Part shown: piece after piece, positions 41,881-51,080 of the stretch
How positions within the stretch are numbered: the stretch's first letter is position 1
How the letters are laid out: every line of letters begins with the position of its first letter
Source of the DNA: Paenibacillus sp. MAHUQ-63
GTDB lineage: Bacteria > Bacillota > Bacilli > Paenibacillales > NBRC-103111
Reading direction: 5' to 3'
NCBI RefSeq assembly: GCF_028765165.1
Contig: NZ_JARADB010000002.1
Span: 124,001-188,000 of the forward strand
Length of the DNA stretch: 64,000 nt
The notes under the pieces: generated by a model
What the model was told of the DNA's origin: nothing
The model's input: only the letters and a program-made list of their open reading frames with translations
Database searches by the model: none
Translations under genes and position numbers: made by a program

Positions 41881-42813
41881 ATGTCGTCGAGATGGTTTAA
41901 GCAGCTGAATCGCAACAAGGCCCTGCTTCTCATGGTGCTTCCCGCTGCCGTTTGGTTTATTCTGTTTTCTTATTTGCCGATGATCGGAACGGTTATCGCG
42001 TTCAAGGAATACCGCTATGATTCAAACGGTTTTTTTGCCAGCATCTTGAACAGCAAGTGGGTGGGCTTCGATAATTTCAAGTTTTTGTTTCAGACTAACG
42101 ATGCCTGGATGATTACGCGTAACACAATTTTGTACAATTTCGCTTTTATCGTCCTCGGTCTTGTTGCCGCCGTTACGCTCGCGATCTGTCTGGTCGAGCT
42201 AACGAGCAGACGACTGTCCAGGACGTATCAAACGGCGATGCTCATGCCTTATTTTTTATCCTGGATTATCGTTAGCTACTTCGTTTTCAGTTTTCTGAGC
42301 TCTAGCAAAGGCTTGCTGAATCAGCTTATGAGATGGTTAGGGTTGGAACCCATATACTGGTATAACGAACCGAAATACTGGCCGTATCTATTCATTATCA
42401 TTTATTTATGGAAATTTGTCGGATATAACAGTGTGATGTATTTGGCTGCCATTATGGGGATTGATCGTTCATTGTACGAAGCGGCCATGATTGACGGGGC
42501 CGGGAAATGGAAGCAAATTCTTCATATTACGCTCCCGCAGCTTTCCACACTGATGACGATTTTAACGCTGCTGGCCGTCGGAAAAATATTTTACGCCGAT
42601 TTCGGGTTGTTTTATCAAGTACCGCGAAATTCCGGTTTGTTGTATTCAACGACGAACGTTATCGACACATTCGTTTATAGAGGTTTGAAAACTACGGGCG
42701 AAATCGGTATGAGCACGGCGGCTGGATTCTACCAGTCGGTTGTTGGTTTTGTGCTTGTCTTGTTGTCCAATAACGTCGTCCGCAAGTTGAACAAAGACAA
42801 CGCGTTGTTCTAG
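41881..42813 (+). CDS. ABC sugar importer permease, LplB-type
   Basis: A 310-residue inner membrane protein with six predicted segments and the EAA loop YEAAMIDGAGKWKQILHITLPQ. It begins LLLMVLPAAVWFILFSYLPMIGTVIAFKEY, typical of LplB-like permeases. ATG 41881 follows GAGGAGG; the longer frame from 41824 lacks a ribosome site. It forms the channel with the next gene. Confidence 0.9.
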   Translation: MSSRWFKQLNRNKALLLMVLPAAVWFILFSYLPMIGTVIAFKEYRYDSNGFFASILNSKWVGFDNFKFLFQTNDAWMITRNTILYNFAFIVLGLVAAVTLAICLVELTSRRLSRTYQTAMLMPYFLSWIIVSYFVFSFLSSSKGLLNQLMRWLGLEPIYWYNEPKYWPYLFIIIYLWKFVGYNSVMYLAAIMGIDRSLYEAAMIDGAGKWKQILHITLPQLSTLMTILTLLAVGKIFYADFGLFYQVPRNSGLLYSTTNVIDTFVYRGLKTTGEIGMSTAAGFYQSVVGFVLVLLSNNVVRKLNKDNALF

Positions 42814-42828
42814 GGAGGAGGAGATCGT

Positions 42829-43746
42829 ATGAATTCGAAGCCGATGAACATCCGCAGCGTTCATCAAGTATCGCCAGGGGTTAATATTTTATTGCATGTA
42901 TTGGCTGCTATAGTTGCCATTGCTTGCGTGTTCCCCTTCCTTTTCGTCATCATTCTTTCCTTCTCGGATGAGCTCACGTTGGCTCGCGACGGCTATCGGA
43001 TTTGGCCGGACAAGTGGAGTTTAGAAGCATACCGCTATATTATCCAAACAGGCGAAGCGCTGCTTCGGTCTTATGGCGTTACGATCTTCGTTACCGTCAC
43101 AGGTACGCTGATCGGCGTGGCGATGACCACGCTTTATGCTTACGCGATAAGCCGCAGCAACTTTGCTTATCGCCGTTTTTTCAGCTTTTTCGCCGTTTTC
43201 ACGCTGCTGTTCAATGGCGGCATGGTCCCGACGTTTATCGTCGTTACGCAGCTGCTTCATTTGCAAAACACCGTCTGGGCGCTGATTTGGCCGATGGCGG
43301 TCAACGCCTTCAACATTTTAATTATGCGCACCTATTTCAGCACAATGGTGCCTGGAGCGATTATCGAATCGGGCAAAATCGACGGAGCGGGCGAATTTCA
43401 GATGCTAAGCCGGCTTGTGCTGCCGTTGTCTATGCCGGGGCTTGCGACGATCGCTTTATTCACGACACTCGCTTACTGGAATGACTGGTTTCATGCATTG
43501 CTTTATATTGAAGATCCCGAACTCGTACCGCTTCAATCGATGCTGATGCGAATTGAGACAAGCATGCAATTCATCGTGCAGAACGCTTCGAATTCTTCCA
43601 TCAGTACGACAATTCTACAGAATATGCCTCAGGAAACGTCGAGAATGGCGCTGGTCGTATTGGCTACAGGGCCAATCGTTGTAGCGTATCCTTTTTTCCA
43701 ACGCTATATCGTACAAGGTTTGACAATCGGAGCGGTCAAAGAATAA
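42829..43746 (+). CDS. ABC sugar importer permease, LplC/YtcP-type
   Basis: A 305-residue partner permease with six segments. The EAA loop is IESGKIDGAGEFQMLSRLVLPLSMP; note Ser-Gly in place of the usual Ala-Ala, a common variant. The C-terminus YIVQGLTIGAVKE is the family end. It starts 15 bases after the first permease behind GGGAGGAGG. No ATPase gene follows, so energy must come from a shared ATPase. Confidence 0.9.
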   Translation: MNSKPMNIRSVHQVSPGVNILLHVLAAIVAIACVFPFLFVIILSFSDELTLARDGYRIWPDKWSLEAYRYIIQTGEALLRSYGVTIFVTVTGTLIGVAMTTLYAYAISRSNFAYRRFFSFFAVFTLLFNGGMVPTFIVVTQLLHLQNTVWALIWPMAVNAFNILIMRTYFSTMVPGAIIESGKIDGAGEFQMLSRLVLPLSMPGLATIALFTTLAYWNDWFHALLYIEDPELVPLQSMLMRIETSMQFIVQNASNSSISTTILQNMPQETSRMALVVLATGPIVVAYPFFQRYIVQGLTIGAVKE

Positions 43747-43771
43747 CGCGCAATGGACGATTAATACGATG

Positions 43772-43806
43772 CAGGGAGCCGTTCACCATGAACTGCTCCC
43801 TGTTTC
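43772..43806 (+). terminator. Intrinsic terminator of the GH85-locus importer operon
   Basis: CAGGGAGC (43772-43779) pairs with GCTCCCTG (43795-43802), followed by TTTCC. Confidence 0.7.
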
Positions 43807-43980
43807 CATTCGGACTCTCATCCAAGGCTGCGTACATTGCGGCTATTTGTATGTACGTCACGCTATTTGAATAAACACATATTTTTGACGAAAAACACAT
43901 GTGAATTTACGGGAAGTGCCAATATAATGGAGACTATCATGGGCCTATGATAATAACGTTATAGAGAGGGGCTACTTCCG

Positions 43981-45600
43981 TTGAAAGATTTGAAAGCAAT
44001 TTCACAAAACTCCCGTATCTTCCGTAAGCATAGCGCTATCACCATGCTCGGCGCTTTGATGTCTGTTGTCATGCTAGCTGGATGCGGGAATTCTGCCAAT
44101 GAACCGACAGCAACTTCCACTTCAAGTTCATCCGCTTCTGAGCCTATTCATATCCTTTTGTCGCATTCCGAATTTGCTTATGCCAAGCAAGCCAAAGAAG
44201 ACGATATTTACAAGAAAGAACTGAACCGGTTATCCGGCTTCAATGTGAAGTATGACTTCTTGGGGCATAGTGATTATGCCCAGCAGCTATCGCTTCGCTT
44301 CGCATCCGGCGATCTTGCCGATTTGATCCGGACGGACAGCATCGTATCGACCATTCACAGCGGTGCTGTCGATCAAGGTGTATTTCTCGAACTCGGTCCC
44401 CTCATCGATAAATATGCGCCTACCCTAAAGAAGAAAATACCTGAAGAGTTCTGGAAAAGCCCGCGAATTTCCAAGGACGGTAAAATTTACGGTATCCCTG
44501 TTACACGCGGAGTACCGGCGGACCGTTCCATTTTCATTCGCCAGGATTGGCTGGATAAACTGAAAATGGACGCTCCTAAGACGCTTGAGGAGTACTTGGC
44601 CTTCTTCGAGGCGGTTAAGAAAGAAGATATGAACGGGAATGGCGATCCCAATGATGAGTATGGTTTAGGGATGTTCAACAATATTATCTGGACGGACATT
44701 TTCACGCCTGCCTTCGGCGTTCATACGAACAAATGGAGCCTCAAGAACGGACAGCTCACGCCAGATATCATCGATCCTCGAATGAAGGAAGCGATCGCTT
44801 TCTATAAGCAGCTATATGACAAAGGCTACATCAATCCCAATCTGTTTGTGAAAAAAGAAGATGAACAGAATGCTTCGATTGCCAAAGGGGAAGTTGGGGT
44901 TTGGGGCGCAGCCGTTTACCAATACTTAGCTGGGTATGGTAAGGATAATGCGCAAAAAACGTTCCTGAACCAACCGGGCGCCTCCGTCAGCATGATTGCT
45001 CCTCCACAAGGCCCTCGTGGTGATAAAGGAATGGCCCTGCAATCGGATGAGATTTATTTCGTATGGGTGATCCCGGCCAAAGCCAAAAATCCGGAGAACA
45101 TCATTAAATATTTGGAGTGGGCTTACAGCAGTCCGGAAGCCGATCAATTTTTCGCTTATGGCATCAAGGGACAGAACTATACGGAAGAAAACGGTCAAAT
45201 TAAATACGATATTAATCAGCCGGTCAACGTTGAGAAGAATGCCTTCCAAATGTATCAGGTTTCTCTCAACCCTCGTGAGATCGGATTCGCAGCCCCGCTA
45301 GTGCTTAAAGCGCTGCCGGAATCCGACAAAATTACAAAGGGATATGCCACGTCCAAAGAGAGCTTAATTCCGAATGAGGCTAAATACATGCCTCGACTGG
45401 AGTCGCTCGCTAGTCATCCGGAATTAAATATTGGCGCTGCCCAAGGTACGCTTTTCTTGGACATGTTCGCTAAAGTGCTGACGGGACGCGAACCGCTGGA
45501 TTCAGCGTTTGATAATTTTGTGGCCGAGTGGAAGAAGCGCGGCGGCGATGCAGCAATTAAAGAAGCAACAGAGTGGTATAACAAATTTAATAGTAAGTAA
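43981..45600 (+). CDS. ABC sugar importer extracellular binding lipoprotein, LplA-type
   Basis: A 539-residue lipoprotein starting at TTG (AGAGAGGGG eleven bases upstream). A long N-terminal charged region precedes the hydrophobic stretch and the lipobox LAGC (Cys35). A Thr/Ser tether follows. The body contains DMNGNGDPNDEYGL, a calcium-site-like loop seen in this family. It is the first gene of an operon-like cluster with two permeases and a YesM/YesN pair. A TATAAT at 43923-43928 is the best -10 candidate; its -35 is weak, as expected of an activator-dependent promoter. Confidence 0.88.
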   Translation: MKDLKAISQNSRIFRKHSAITMLGALMSVVMLAGCGNSANEPTATSTSSSSASEPIHILLSHSEFAYAKQAKEDDIYKKELNRLSGFNVKYDFLGHSDYAQQLSLRFASGDLADLIRTDSIVSTIHSGAVDQGVFLELGPLIDKYAPTLKKKIPEEFWKSPRISKDGKIYGIPVTRGVPADRSIFIRQDWLDKLKMDAPKTLEEYLAFFEAVKKEDMNGNGDPNDEYGLGMFNNIIWTDIFTPAFGVHTNKWSLKNGQLTPDIIDPRMKEAIAFYKQLYDKGYINPNLFVKKEDEQNASIAKGEVGVWGAAVYQYLAGYGKDNAQKTFLNQPGASVSMIAPPQGPRGDKGMALQSDEIYFVWVIPAKAKNPENIIKYLEWAYSSPEADQFFAYGIKGQNYTEENGQIKYDINQPVNVEKNAFQMYQVSLNPREIGFAAPLVLKALPESDKITKGYATSKESLIPNEAKYMPRLESLASHPELNIGAAQGTLFLDMFAKVLTGREPLDSAFDNFVAEWKKRGGDAAIKEATEWYNKFNSK

Positions 45601-45705
45601 ACGGGCGCAGGCCAAGCGTGGATCGAGTCATCGTCCGACTTCAAGCTCGTACTGCTCGATCCACCCATTCAATTCGAATTCATAAGAGATAAGGGGGGAA
45701 CCGCT

Positions 45706-46605
45706 CTGTTTGCACAGTTCCGTCTCAAAGAATCCTGGGTGCTTATACTTATGGCCATCCCCGGTTTAACCTACTTTTTTACTTTCAAATATATCCCGCT
45801 CGTTGGCAACGTCATTGCTTTTCAGAATTACAACTTATTTCTAGGCTTTTTGCACAGCAAATGGGTCGGCTTGGATCATTTTCTTACGCTGTTCCGATAT
45901 GACGATTTCTGGATTATTATGCGTAACTCCTTGAAGTTGGGGCTTTACTCCATCGCATTCGGTTTCCCGGCACCTTTAATACTGGCCTTATTGTTGAATG
46001 AGCTGCGGGTGATGTGGTTGAAACGTCCGCTACAGACGATGCTATATTTGCCGCATTTCCTATCCTGGGTTATTGTAGGCGGTATTTTCTCCAATTTGCT
46101 TGACGCTAAAGGCTGGATGAACCAAATGCTGTCGCACATTGGTCTTGGCCCCTTTGATTTTCTAGGGAATTCCACAACGTTCCTGGGAACGATTATATCC
46201 ATTAGCATTTGGAAAGAGATCGGCTGGGGGACCATTATCTATTTGGCCGCACTAGCCGGAATCAATCCGAGTTTGTATGAAGCCGCTACCGTGGATGGAG
46301 CCAGCCGGCTTCGCCAAATATGGTCGATTACGCTGCCATCGCTTATGCCGGCCATCATTGTTCTGCTGCTGCTCCGCGTAGGGAATTTACTGGATGCTAA
46401 CATTGAACAAATGCTTATGTTCCTTAACCCGCTTGTACGAGATGTCGGAGAAGTATTCGATACATTTATTTATAGAGTCGGCTTGCTGGACAGTCAATAC
46501 AGTTATTCCACCGCAATCGGTTTGTTTAAATCCGTCATCGGTTTGATTCTGTTAACTTTCGTTAATACACTCAGCAAGAAAACAACAGGAGAAAGTGTTT
46601 ACTAG
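45706..46605 (+). CDS. ABC sugar importer permease, LplB-type (possible CTG start)
   Basis: A permease of about 299 residues with six segments and the EAA loop YEAATVDGASRLRQIWSITLPS. The first conventional in-frame start is GTG 45739, which has no ribosome site and cuts into the N-terminal region. CTG 45706 lies seven bases after AAGGGGGG and restores the usual length (FAQFRLKESWVLILMAIPG). CTG initiation is therefore plausible but unproven. It follows the binding lipoprotein gene. Confidence 0.85.
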   Translation: MFAQFRLKESWVLILMAIPGLTYFFTFKYIPLVGNVIAFQNYNLFLGFLHSKWVGLDHFLTLFRYDDFWIIMRNSLKLGLYSIAFGFPAPLILALLLNELRVMWLKRPLQTMLYLPHFLSWVIVGGIFSNLLDAKGWMNQMLSHIGLGPFDFLGNSTTFLGTIISISIWKEIGWGTIIYLAALAGINPSLYEAATVDGASRLRQIWSITLPSLMPAIIVLLLLRVGNLLDANIEQMLMFLNPLVRDVGEVFDTFIYRVGLLDSQYSYSTAIGLFKSVIGLILLTFVNTLSKKTTGESVY

Positions 46606-47494
46606 ACAACAGGAGGGGATTGACCTGAGAATTTCTCGTTCCTTTCAATGGTTTTCAGTTGTAAATGTCGTGATCTTGACTGCAGCCAGTTTGAGCATGA
46701 TTGCGCCCTTAATTCATTTATTGGCCGTGTCGCTAAGCCTTCCGGAATATGCGAATGCCAAATTGGTAGGGCTTTGGCCCAAAGGCATGCAGTTGGATGT
46801 CTATCAATCTATTTTTGTCTTAGATGACATATGGCAGGCGATGGGCGTAAGTATTTATATTACGGTCGTCGGAACGCTTGTGACGCTGCTCCTTTGTTCG
46901 CTTCTGGCCTACACACTTACAAGGCCTATGATGCCGGGGCGGAAAATCATTTTGAAACTTATCGTCATTACGTTTGTTTTTCCTGTACCCTTGATCCCCA
47001 GTTACTTACTGGTTAAGCAGCTAGGCATGATGAATTCCCTGTGGTCACTCATGATTCCCGGGGCGATGAGTGCTTTCTATGTTCTCATCATCCGGACCTT
47101 TTTCCAAGGAGTACCCGGGGAATTGTTTGAAGCTGCGAAAATGGACGGGTGCGGGGAGTCGCGCATTTACGCCCGAATCGTGATGCCGTTATCCATGCCT
47201 GTACTGGCTACCATCACCTTATTTCATACCGTCAGCCAATGGAATTCCTATTTCTCGGCAACGATCTATATTCGTTCACGCGAGTTATATCCGCTCCAGG
47301 TTCTTCTGCGTAACCTCATCGTAGACAATGGCGCCAATACCGGCATGAGCGATTTTCAGCTGAGCACGCAGTTTACGCCGGAAATGATGAAAGCGGGCAT
47401 CGTGTTAGTCGCGACCTTGCCGATTCTTATCGTTTATCCGCTTCTGCAAAAGCACTTCGTGAAAGGTGCTATGTTGGGGTCGGTTAAAGAATAG
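46595..47494 (+). CDS. ABC sugar importer permease, LplC/YtcP-type (start uncertain)
   Basis: A 299-residue partner permease with EAA loop FEAAKMDGCGESRIYARIVMPLSMP and end KHFVKGAMLGSVKE. GTG 46595 overlaps the previous gene by 11 bases and has AGGAG only three bases upstream. An in-frame CTG at 46625 has AGGAGGGG six bases upstream and would remove ten residues. Which is used cannot be decided from sequence. It is followed 90 bases later by the sensor kinase gene. Confidence 0.88.
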   Translation: MFTRQQEGIDLRISRSFQWFSVVNVVILTAASLSMIAPLIHLLAVSLSLPEYANAKLVGLWPKGMQLDVYQSIFVLDDIWQAMGVSIYITVVGTLVTLLLCSLLAYTLTRPMMPGRKIILKLIVITFVFPVPLIPSYLLVKQLGMMNSLWSLMIPGAMSAFYVLIIRTFFQGVPGELFEAAKMDGCGESRIYARIVMPLSMPVLATITLFHTVSQWNSYFSATIYIRSRELYPLQVLLRNLIVDNGANTGMSDFQLSTQFTPEMMKAGIVLVATLPILIVYPLLQKHFVKGAMLGSVKE

Positions 47495-47586
47495 CAGTAG
47501 GGTTCCCTGATCACGATAAATAAGCTAAGATAATGAAATACAACATCTAAGAAGCACAGAGGGAAGTAGAAAAAGGGGTATGTGTG

Positions 47587-49377
47587 ATGCGAATCAAGAC
47601 GATGACGATCAAGTTAAAGCTGGTTCTGCTCTTTTTCGGCTTCTTCTGTGTGCCGTTTCTAGTTCTCGGCAAGTTCTGGTATGACCGTTCAATGGAAACC
47701 ATTGAGGATAATGCCATTAATAATAGCCAGCAGCTTATGCGTCAAATGAACTACAATCTTGATGTTTACTTTTCGGATATCAAGAAAGCGACCCTCCCTC
47801 TGCTTACCCAACCTCTTGTACAGCAATTCGTCAAAATAAACCCGAATAATCAATATGACTATTACGATTTAAGCTCCCGAATTCAATCGGATCTCATTCC
47901 CAATACGGTATATAATCGAGATGATATCTATGGACTGTCCATCATTTCATTGAAAGGTCCTTATTATAGCAATATCGCTTTCTCCGATCGGGTAGACAAA
48001 TACAGGAAAGAATTATCAGAGAACTCCAAGGATAACTTCCGGATTCTGGGCATCAGCAAGACGGGCGACGGCACCGAGGTGATCACGGTATTTCGAAGAA
48101 TTATAGATAATGTTACGTATGTAACGGCAGGATATCTCATCATTGATTTGTCCTTGAACCGAACGACCGACATTATTAATCAAGCTCAGCTTGGCAAAAC
48201 AGGGATAATCTCCATCGTGAACACGGACGACCGGTATTTGTACCACCCTGATTCGGATAGAAGACAGCAGCAGCTGCCAGACATCTATAAGAGCCATTTT
48301 GCAGAACGCAACTCACCTTACTTTACGAACGGATCTGGCGCGGGTAAGACCATTGTCGTGTATAACCGTTCAGCATCGACGGGACTCACGATCGTGTCCG
48401 AAGTTCCGCTGCGCGAGTTAATGGAGGATCTGATTTATTTTCGAAATCTCACCCTTGGCTTTGCGTTGCTGCTCATCGTATTGGCCTTCGTAACGATTCT
48501 CAGCTTCTCTCTGTCCATCACCCGTGCGCTTTCACACCTTATGAATTTGATGAAAAAAGTGGAGATGGGCGACTTGAGTATACGTGCTCCGCTGCGCAAA
48601 GATGAAATTGGAAGCTTAAACAGAGGGTTTAACCTGATGCTGGAGGATTTGAACCGGTTGATTGATATGATCCATACCTCCCACCTTAAGGAAAAAGAAA
48701 TGGCTATTCATCAAAGAGAATCCAAGCTGCAAATGCTTCAAGCGAGAATCAATCCCCATTTTCTATATAATACACTGGGGGTTATCAATGCGTATGCGAT
48801 CATCGCCAAGGTCAAACCGATTAGTCAGATGACGGTATGGCTGTCCGATCTATTCCGCTACAGCATCGACAATCCGGAGGACACCGTTTCACTGGCTGAG
48901 GAAATCCGGCACATGTTCAACTACATTCACATCCAGAGGGAGCGCTACCAGAGTTTGGAGGTAGACGTGGATCTGGATTTTGAACGTTTGAAGGATATTC
49001 ATACGCTGCGTCTCACCGTGCAGCCGATTGTTGAGAATGCTTTCATTCATGGCTACGAAGATCATTCGCTAAAGCCGGAATACATTGGTCTCCGGGCCAG
49101 TTTCGACGATTCCGGTGTAAAACTTCTCATTATAGATAAAGGCAAGGGGATGCCGCTTGATCTAGTGGAGACGTATAACCAGGCTTTCGCTTATATGTCG
49201 GAGGAACAGATGCTGCAAGCAAGCGCTCCATTCGGAGGTATGGGCATGTGGAACGTCCACAGCAGACTGAGGCTTGAATTTGGCGAACCTTATGGCCTTT
49301 CCATTCTAAGTTCAGGAAACAGCGGAAGCATTGTTGAGATTAGAATGCCATACCGGAAGGAGCAGTCTGGATGTTGA
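47587..49377 (+). CDS. YesM-type sensor histidine kinase
   Basis: A 596-residue membrane kinase. Membrane segments at about residues 10-30 and 285-308 flank an extracellular dCache-like sensor (EDNAINNSQQLMRQMNYNL and PYYSNIAFS within it). HAMP follows (LSHLMNLMKKVEMGDLSIRAP). The kinase core has the acceptor His391 in INPHFLYNTLG, the N box VQPIVENAFIHG and IDKGKGMP. GTG 47584 is one codon upstream and cannot be excluded. Its end overlaps the response regulator by seven bases. Confidence 0.9.
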   Translation: MRIKTMTIKLKLVLLFFGFFCVPFLVLGKFWYDRSMETIEDNAINNSQQLMRQMNYNLDVYFSDIKKATLPLLTQPLVQQFVKINPNNQYDYYDLSSRIQSDLIPNTVYNRDDIYGLSIISLKGPYYSNIAFSDRVDKYRKELSENSKDNFRILGISKTGDGTEVITVFRRIIDNVTYVTAGYLIIDLSLNRTTDIINQAQLGKTGIISIVNTDDRYLYHPDSDRRQQQLPDIYKSHFAERNSPYFTNGSGAGKTIVVYNRSASTGLTIVSEVPLRELMEDLIYFRNLTLGFALLLIVLAFVTILSFSLSITRALSHLMNLMKKVEMGDLSIRAPLRKDEIGSLNRGFNLMLEDLNRLIDMIHTSHLKEKEMAIHQRESKLQMLQARINPHFLYNTLGVINAYAIIAKVKPISQMTVWLSDLFRYSIDNPEDTVSLAEEIRHMFNYIHIQRERYQSLEVDVDLDFERLKDIHTLRLTVQPIVENAFIHGYEDHSLKPEYIGLRASFDDSGVKLLIIDKGKGMPLDLVETYNQAFAYMSEEQMLQASAPFGGMGMWNVHSRLRLEFGEPYGLSILSSGNSGSIVEIRMPYRKEQSGC

Positions 49378-50438
49378 CGGTTATCGTTGCCGAAGATGAA
49401 TCTATAGTCAGAATGGGGCTTATTGCTCTTATAGAATCGGAAGCACAGGATGTCAGGATCGTGGGAGAAGCAGAGGATGGGCTGCAGGCGATGGAGCTGG
49501 CAAGGCAGCATATGCCGGACATCATTATTACGGATATTCGTATGCCTCAGATGGACGGGTTGACCTTCATGACGGCCCTTAGGCAGGAAGGGATCGCCTC
49601 TTCGGTTATCGTCGTTTCCGGTTACGGGGAGTTTGCCTATGCCCAGCAAGCGATGCGGGCAGGCGCCGCCGATTATTTATTGAAACCGATCAATGAGGAT
49701 AACCTGCTGCCGACGCTAAACGCCTTACGGGAGAAGATCCAACGGGAGAAAGCACGCATTGTTCATGATAATAAGGAGCAGCTATGGTCTTTCAAAACGA
49801 GCGCCAAACAGCTGGCTAGCGATCTATGGAATCTCCGTGAACTGGAAATAGAGAAAGAGCTGAACTCCTTACAGCATGAACTTATGGCAAACAGTCACAC
49901 CGCCTATGATATGGAGAGAAAACTTACAGGATATATCGCATTATTGGAAGACGAATTTCGAAATGTTGCAGGGCAAGAATTGCCGGCTTCACGAGGCTTG
50001 GACAAAGTCACTCAACACATCGATACATTTACGGCCCATGTGTATGCGGTCATGAAAACGATTCGGGGCACAAGGAACTGGGGATACGGCAAATTCATTC
50101 AATCGGCGATCGCTTATGTGGACAAGCATTTTGGCGACCCGGATCTCACGCTGACTAAAATGGCTCAGGAGCTTGAAGTGAAGCCTGCGAATTTCAGTTA
50201 TATGTTTAAAACAGAGCTTGGCGTCCCGTTCAGCCAATATCTGATCAGATTCAGGATGAATAAAGCGGCGGAGCTGCTCTCTGAATCGGCTGATAAAGTC
50301 TATGAAGTCAGCGCTGCAGTTGGCTTTTCGGATTACGTGCACTTCTCTAAAATGTTTAAACGGCATATGGGATTTACGCCGACCGAGTATCGCCAAAATA
50401 AGTGGAATGCATCGGTTATGGAGAAGCGGGGAATATAA
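49371..50438 (+). CDS. YesN-type response regulator with AraC DNA-binding domain
   Basis: A 355-residue regulator. Receiver residues are the acidic patch AEDE, acceptor Asp55 in IITDIRMP and Lys in LKPI. The linker is shorter than in the paralogue at 38677. The C-terminal AraC domain is LTLTKMAQELEVKPANFSYMFKTELG, ending VGFSDYVHFSKMFKRHMG. Translation is probably coupled to the kinase through the seven-base overlap. It likely activates the importer genes at 43981-47494. Confidence 0.9.
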   Translation: MLTVIVAEDESIVRMGLIALIESEAQDVRIVGEAEDGLQAMELARQHMPDIIITDIRMPQMDGLTFMTALRQEGIASSVIVVSGYGEFAYAQQAMRAGAADYLLKPINEDNLLPTLNALREKIQREKARIVHDNKEQLWSFKTSAKQLASDLWNLRELEIEKELNSLQHELMANSHTAYDMERKLTGYIALLEDEFRNVAGQELPASRGLDKVTQHIDTFTAHVYAVMKTIRGTRNWGYGKFIQSAIAYVDKHFGDPDLTLTKMAQELEVKPANFSYMFKTELGVPFSQYLIRFRMNKAAELLSESADKVYEVSAAVGFSDYVHFSKMFKRHMGFTPTEYRQNKWNASVMEKRGI

Positions 50439-50641
50439 TTAAGCGTGACACCACGGTGGGAATGGGACTGGAGGAACGAGTTTGGAGTCGTATACGCACA
50501 TGCAAGAGGATGATCCAGTTCGCATCGGCGGATGGCTATTATTGTATTTAATTATTATGCTTAATTATTCAAGGAACAATGTTGCAGCCGTAACATGCGT
50601 GAAGCGATGTAGGTTGTCAACAATTTGGAAGCCGCTTCGTC

Positions 50642-50830
50642 TTAACTGGAATTTCTCCCTCTAATTCTGAATTTATCAGCTTAAATTGCTCATTAACAGG
50701 AAAACCTCCCGTTATTTTCGCCTTTAAGCGAGATCCCATCGCCATTTCGTTCAAAATAACAGGAGTAATTCCCGTTAACCCGTCAAAACGATGCTGAATC
50801 TCCAGAATAGCGGTAGTAATTACCGTTAAT
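50642..50830 (+). repeat. Diverged copy of the four-palindrome repeat
   Basis: Four imperfect palindromes start near 50642, 50692, 50755 and 50806 (for example AACAGGAGTAATTCCCGTTA). The spacing of 50, 63 and 51 bases matches the units at 18200. The linker between units 2 and 3 is recognisably homologous (CGCCATTTCG against GGCCATTTTG). Confidence 0.75.
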
Positions 50831-50870
50831 CGCCGAAGCTTGCCTTGAAAGGATTCACCTTTCAAAACTG

Positions 50871-50936
50871 GACACGAGTGAGTAATACGTTGTGTATCCG
50901 AAGATACTTGACTGTGTCTGTCAGACACGAGTGAGT
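50871..50936 (+). repeat. 13-base direct repeat inside the broken DUF2569 gene
   Basis: GACACGAGTGAGT occurs exactly at 50871-50883 and 50924-50936. Confidence 0.65.
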
Positions 50937-51080
50937 CATCCGATTTCATATCTTCCCTGCGCAATATTGGTTTTCTTTATCTATTGGGTCGTTTATTTTC
51001 TTAGATCAACAAGAGTTAGTCGAACATTCGTAAATTGAGTATTGGACCGAGGAACTGCAGGCATTCAATAATAGGGTATA

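Larger units (their letters stand above)
50482..51038 (+). pseudogene. DUF2569-like membrane protein gene split by repeat DNA
   Basis: The 5' part has a strong ribosome site (GGAGG seven bases before TTG 50482) and encodes RIGGWLLLYLIIML, the typical beginning of a DUF2569 protein. The 3' part, in another frame and ending at TGA 51036-51038, encodes LVFFIYWVVYFLRSTRVSR followed by TFVN, matching the last membrane helix and the S-x-RV-x-x-TF tail of that family. Between them lie a four-palindrome repeat (50642-50830) and a 13-base direct repeat. The two ends belong together by family logic, but the middle no longer codes. Recognition is by motif memory, not alignment. Confidence 0.5.
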
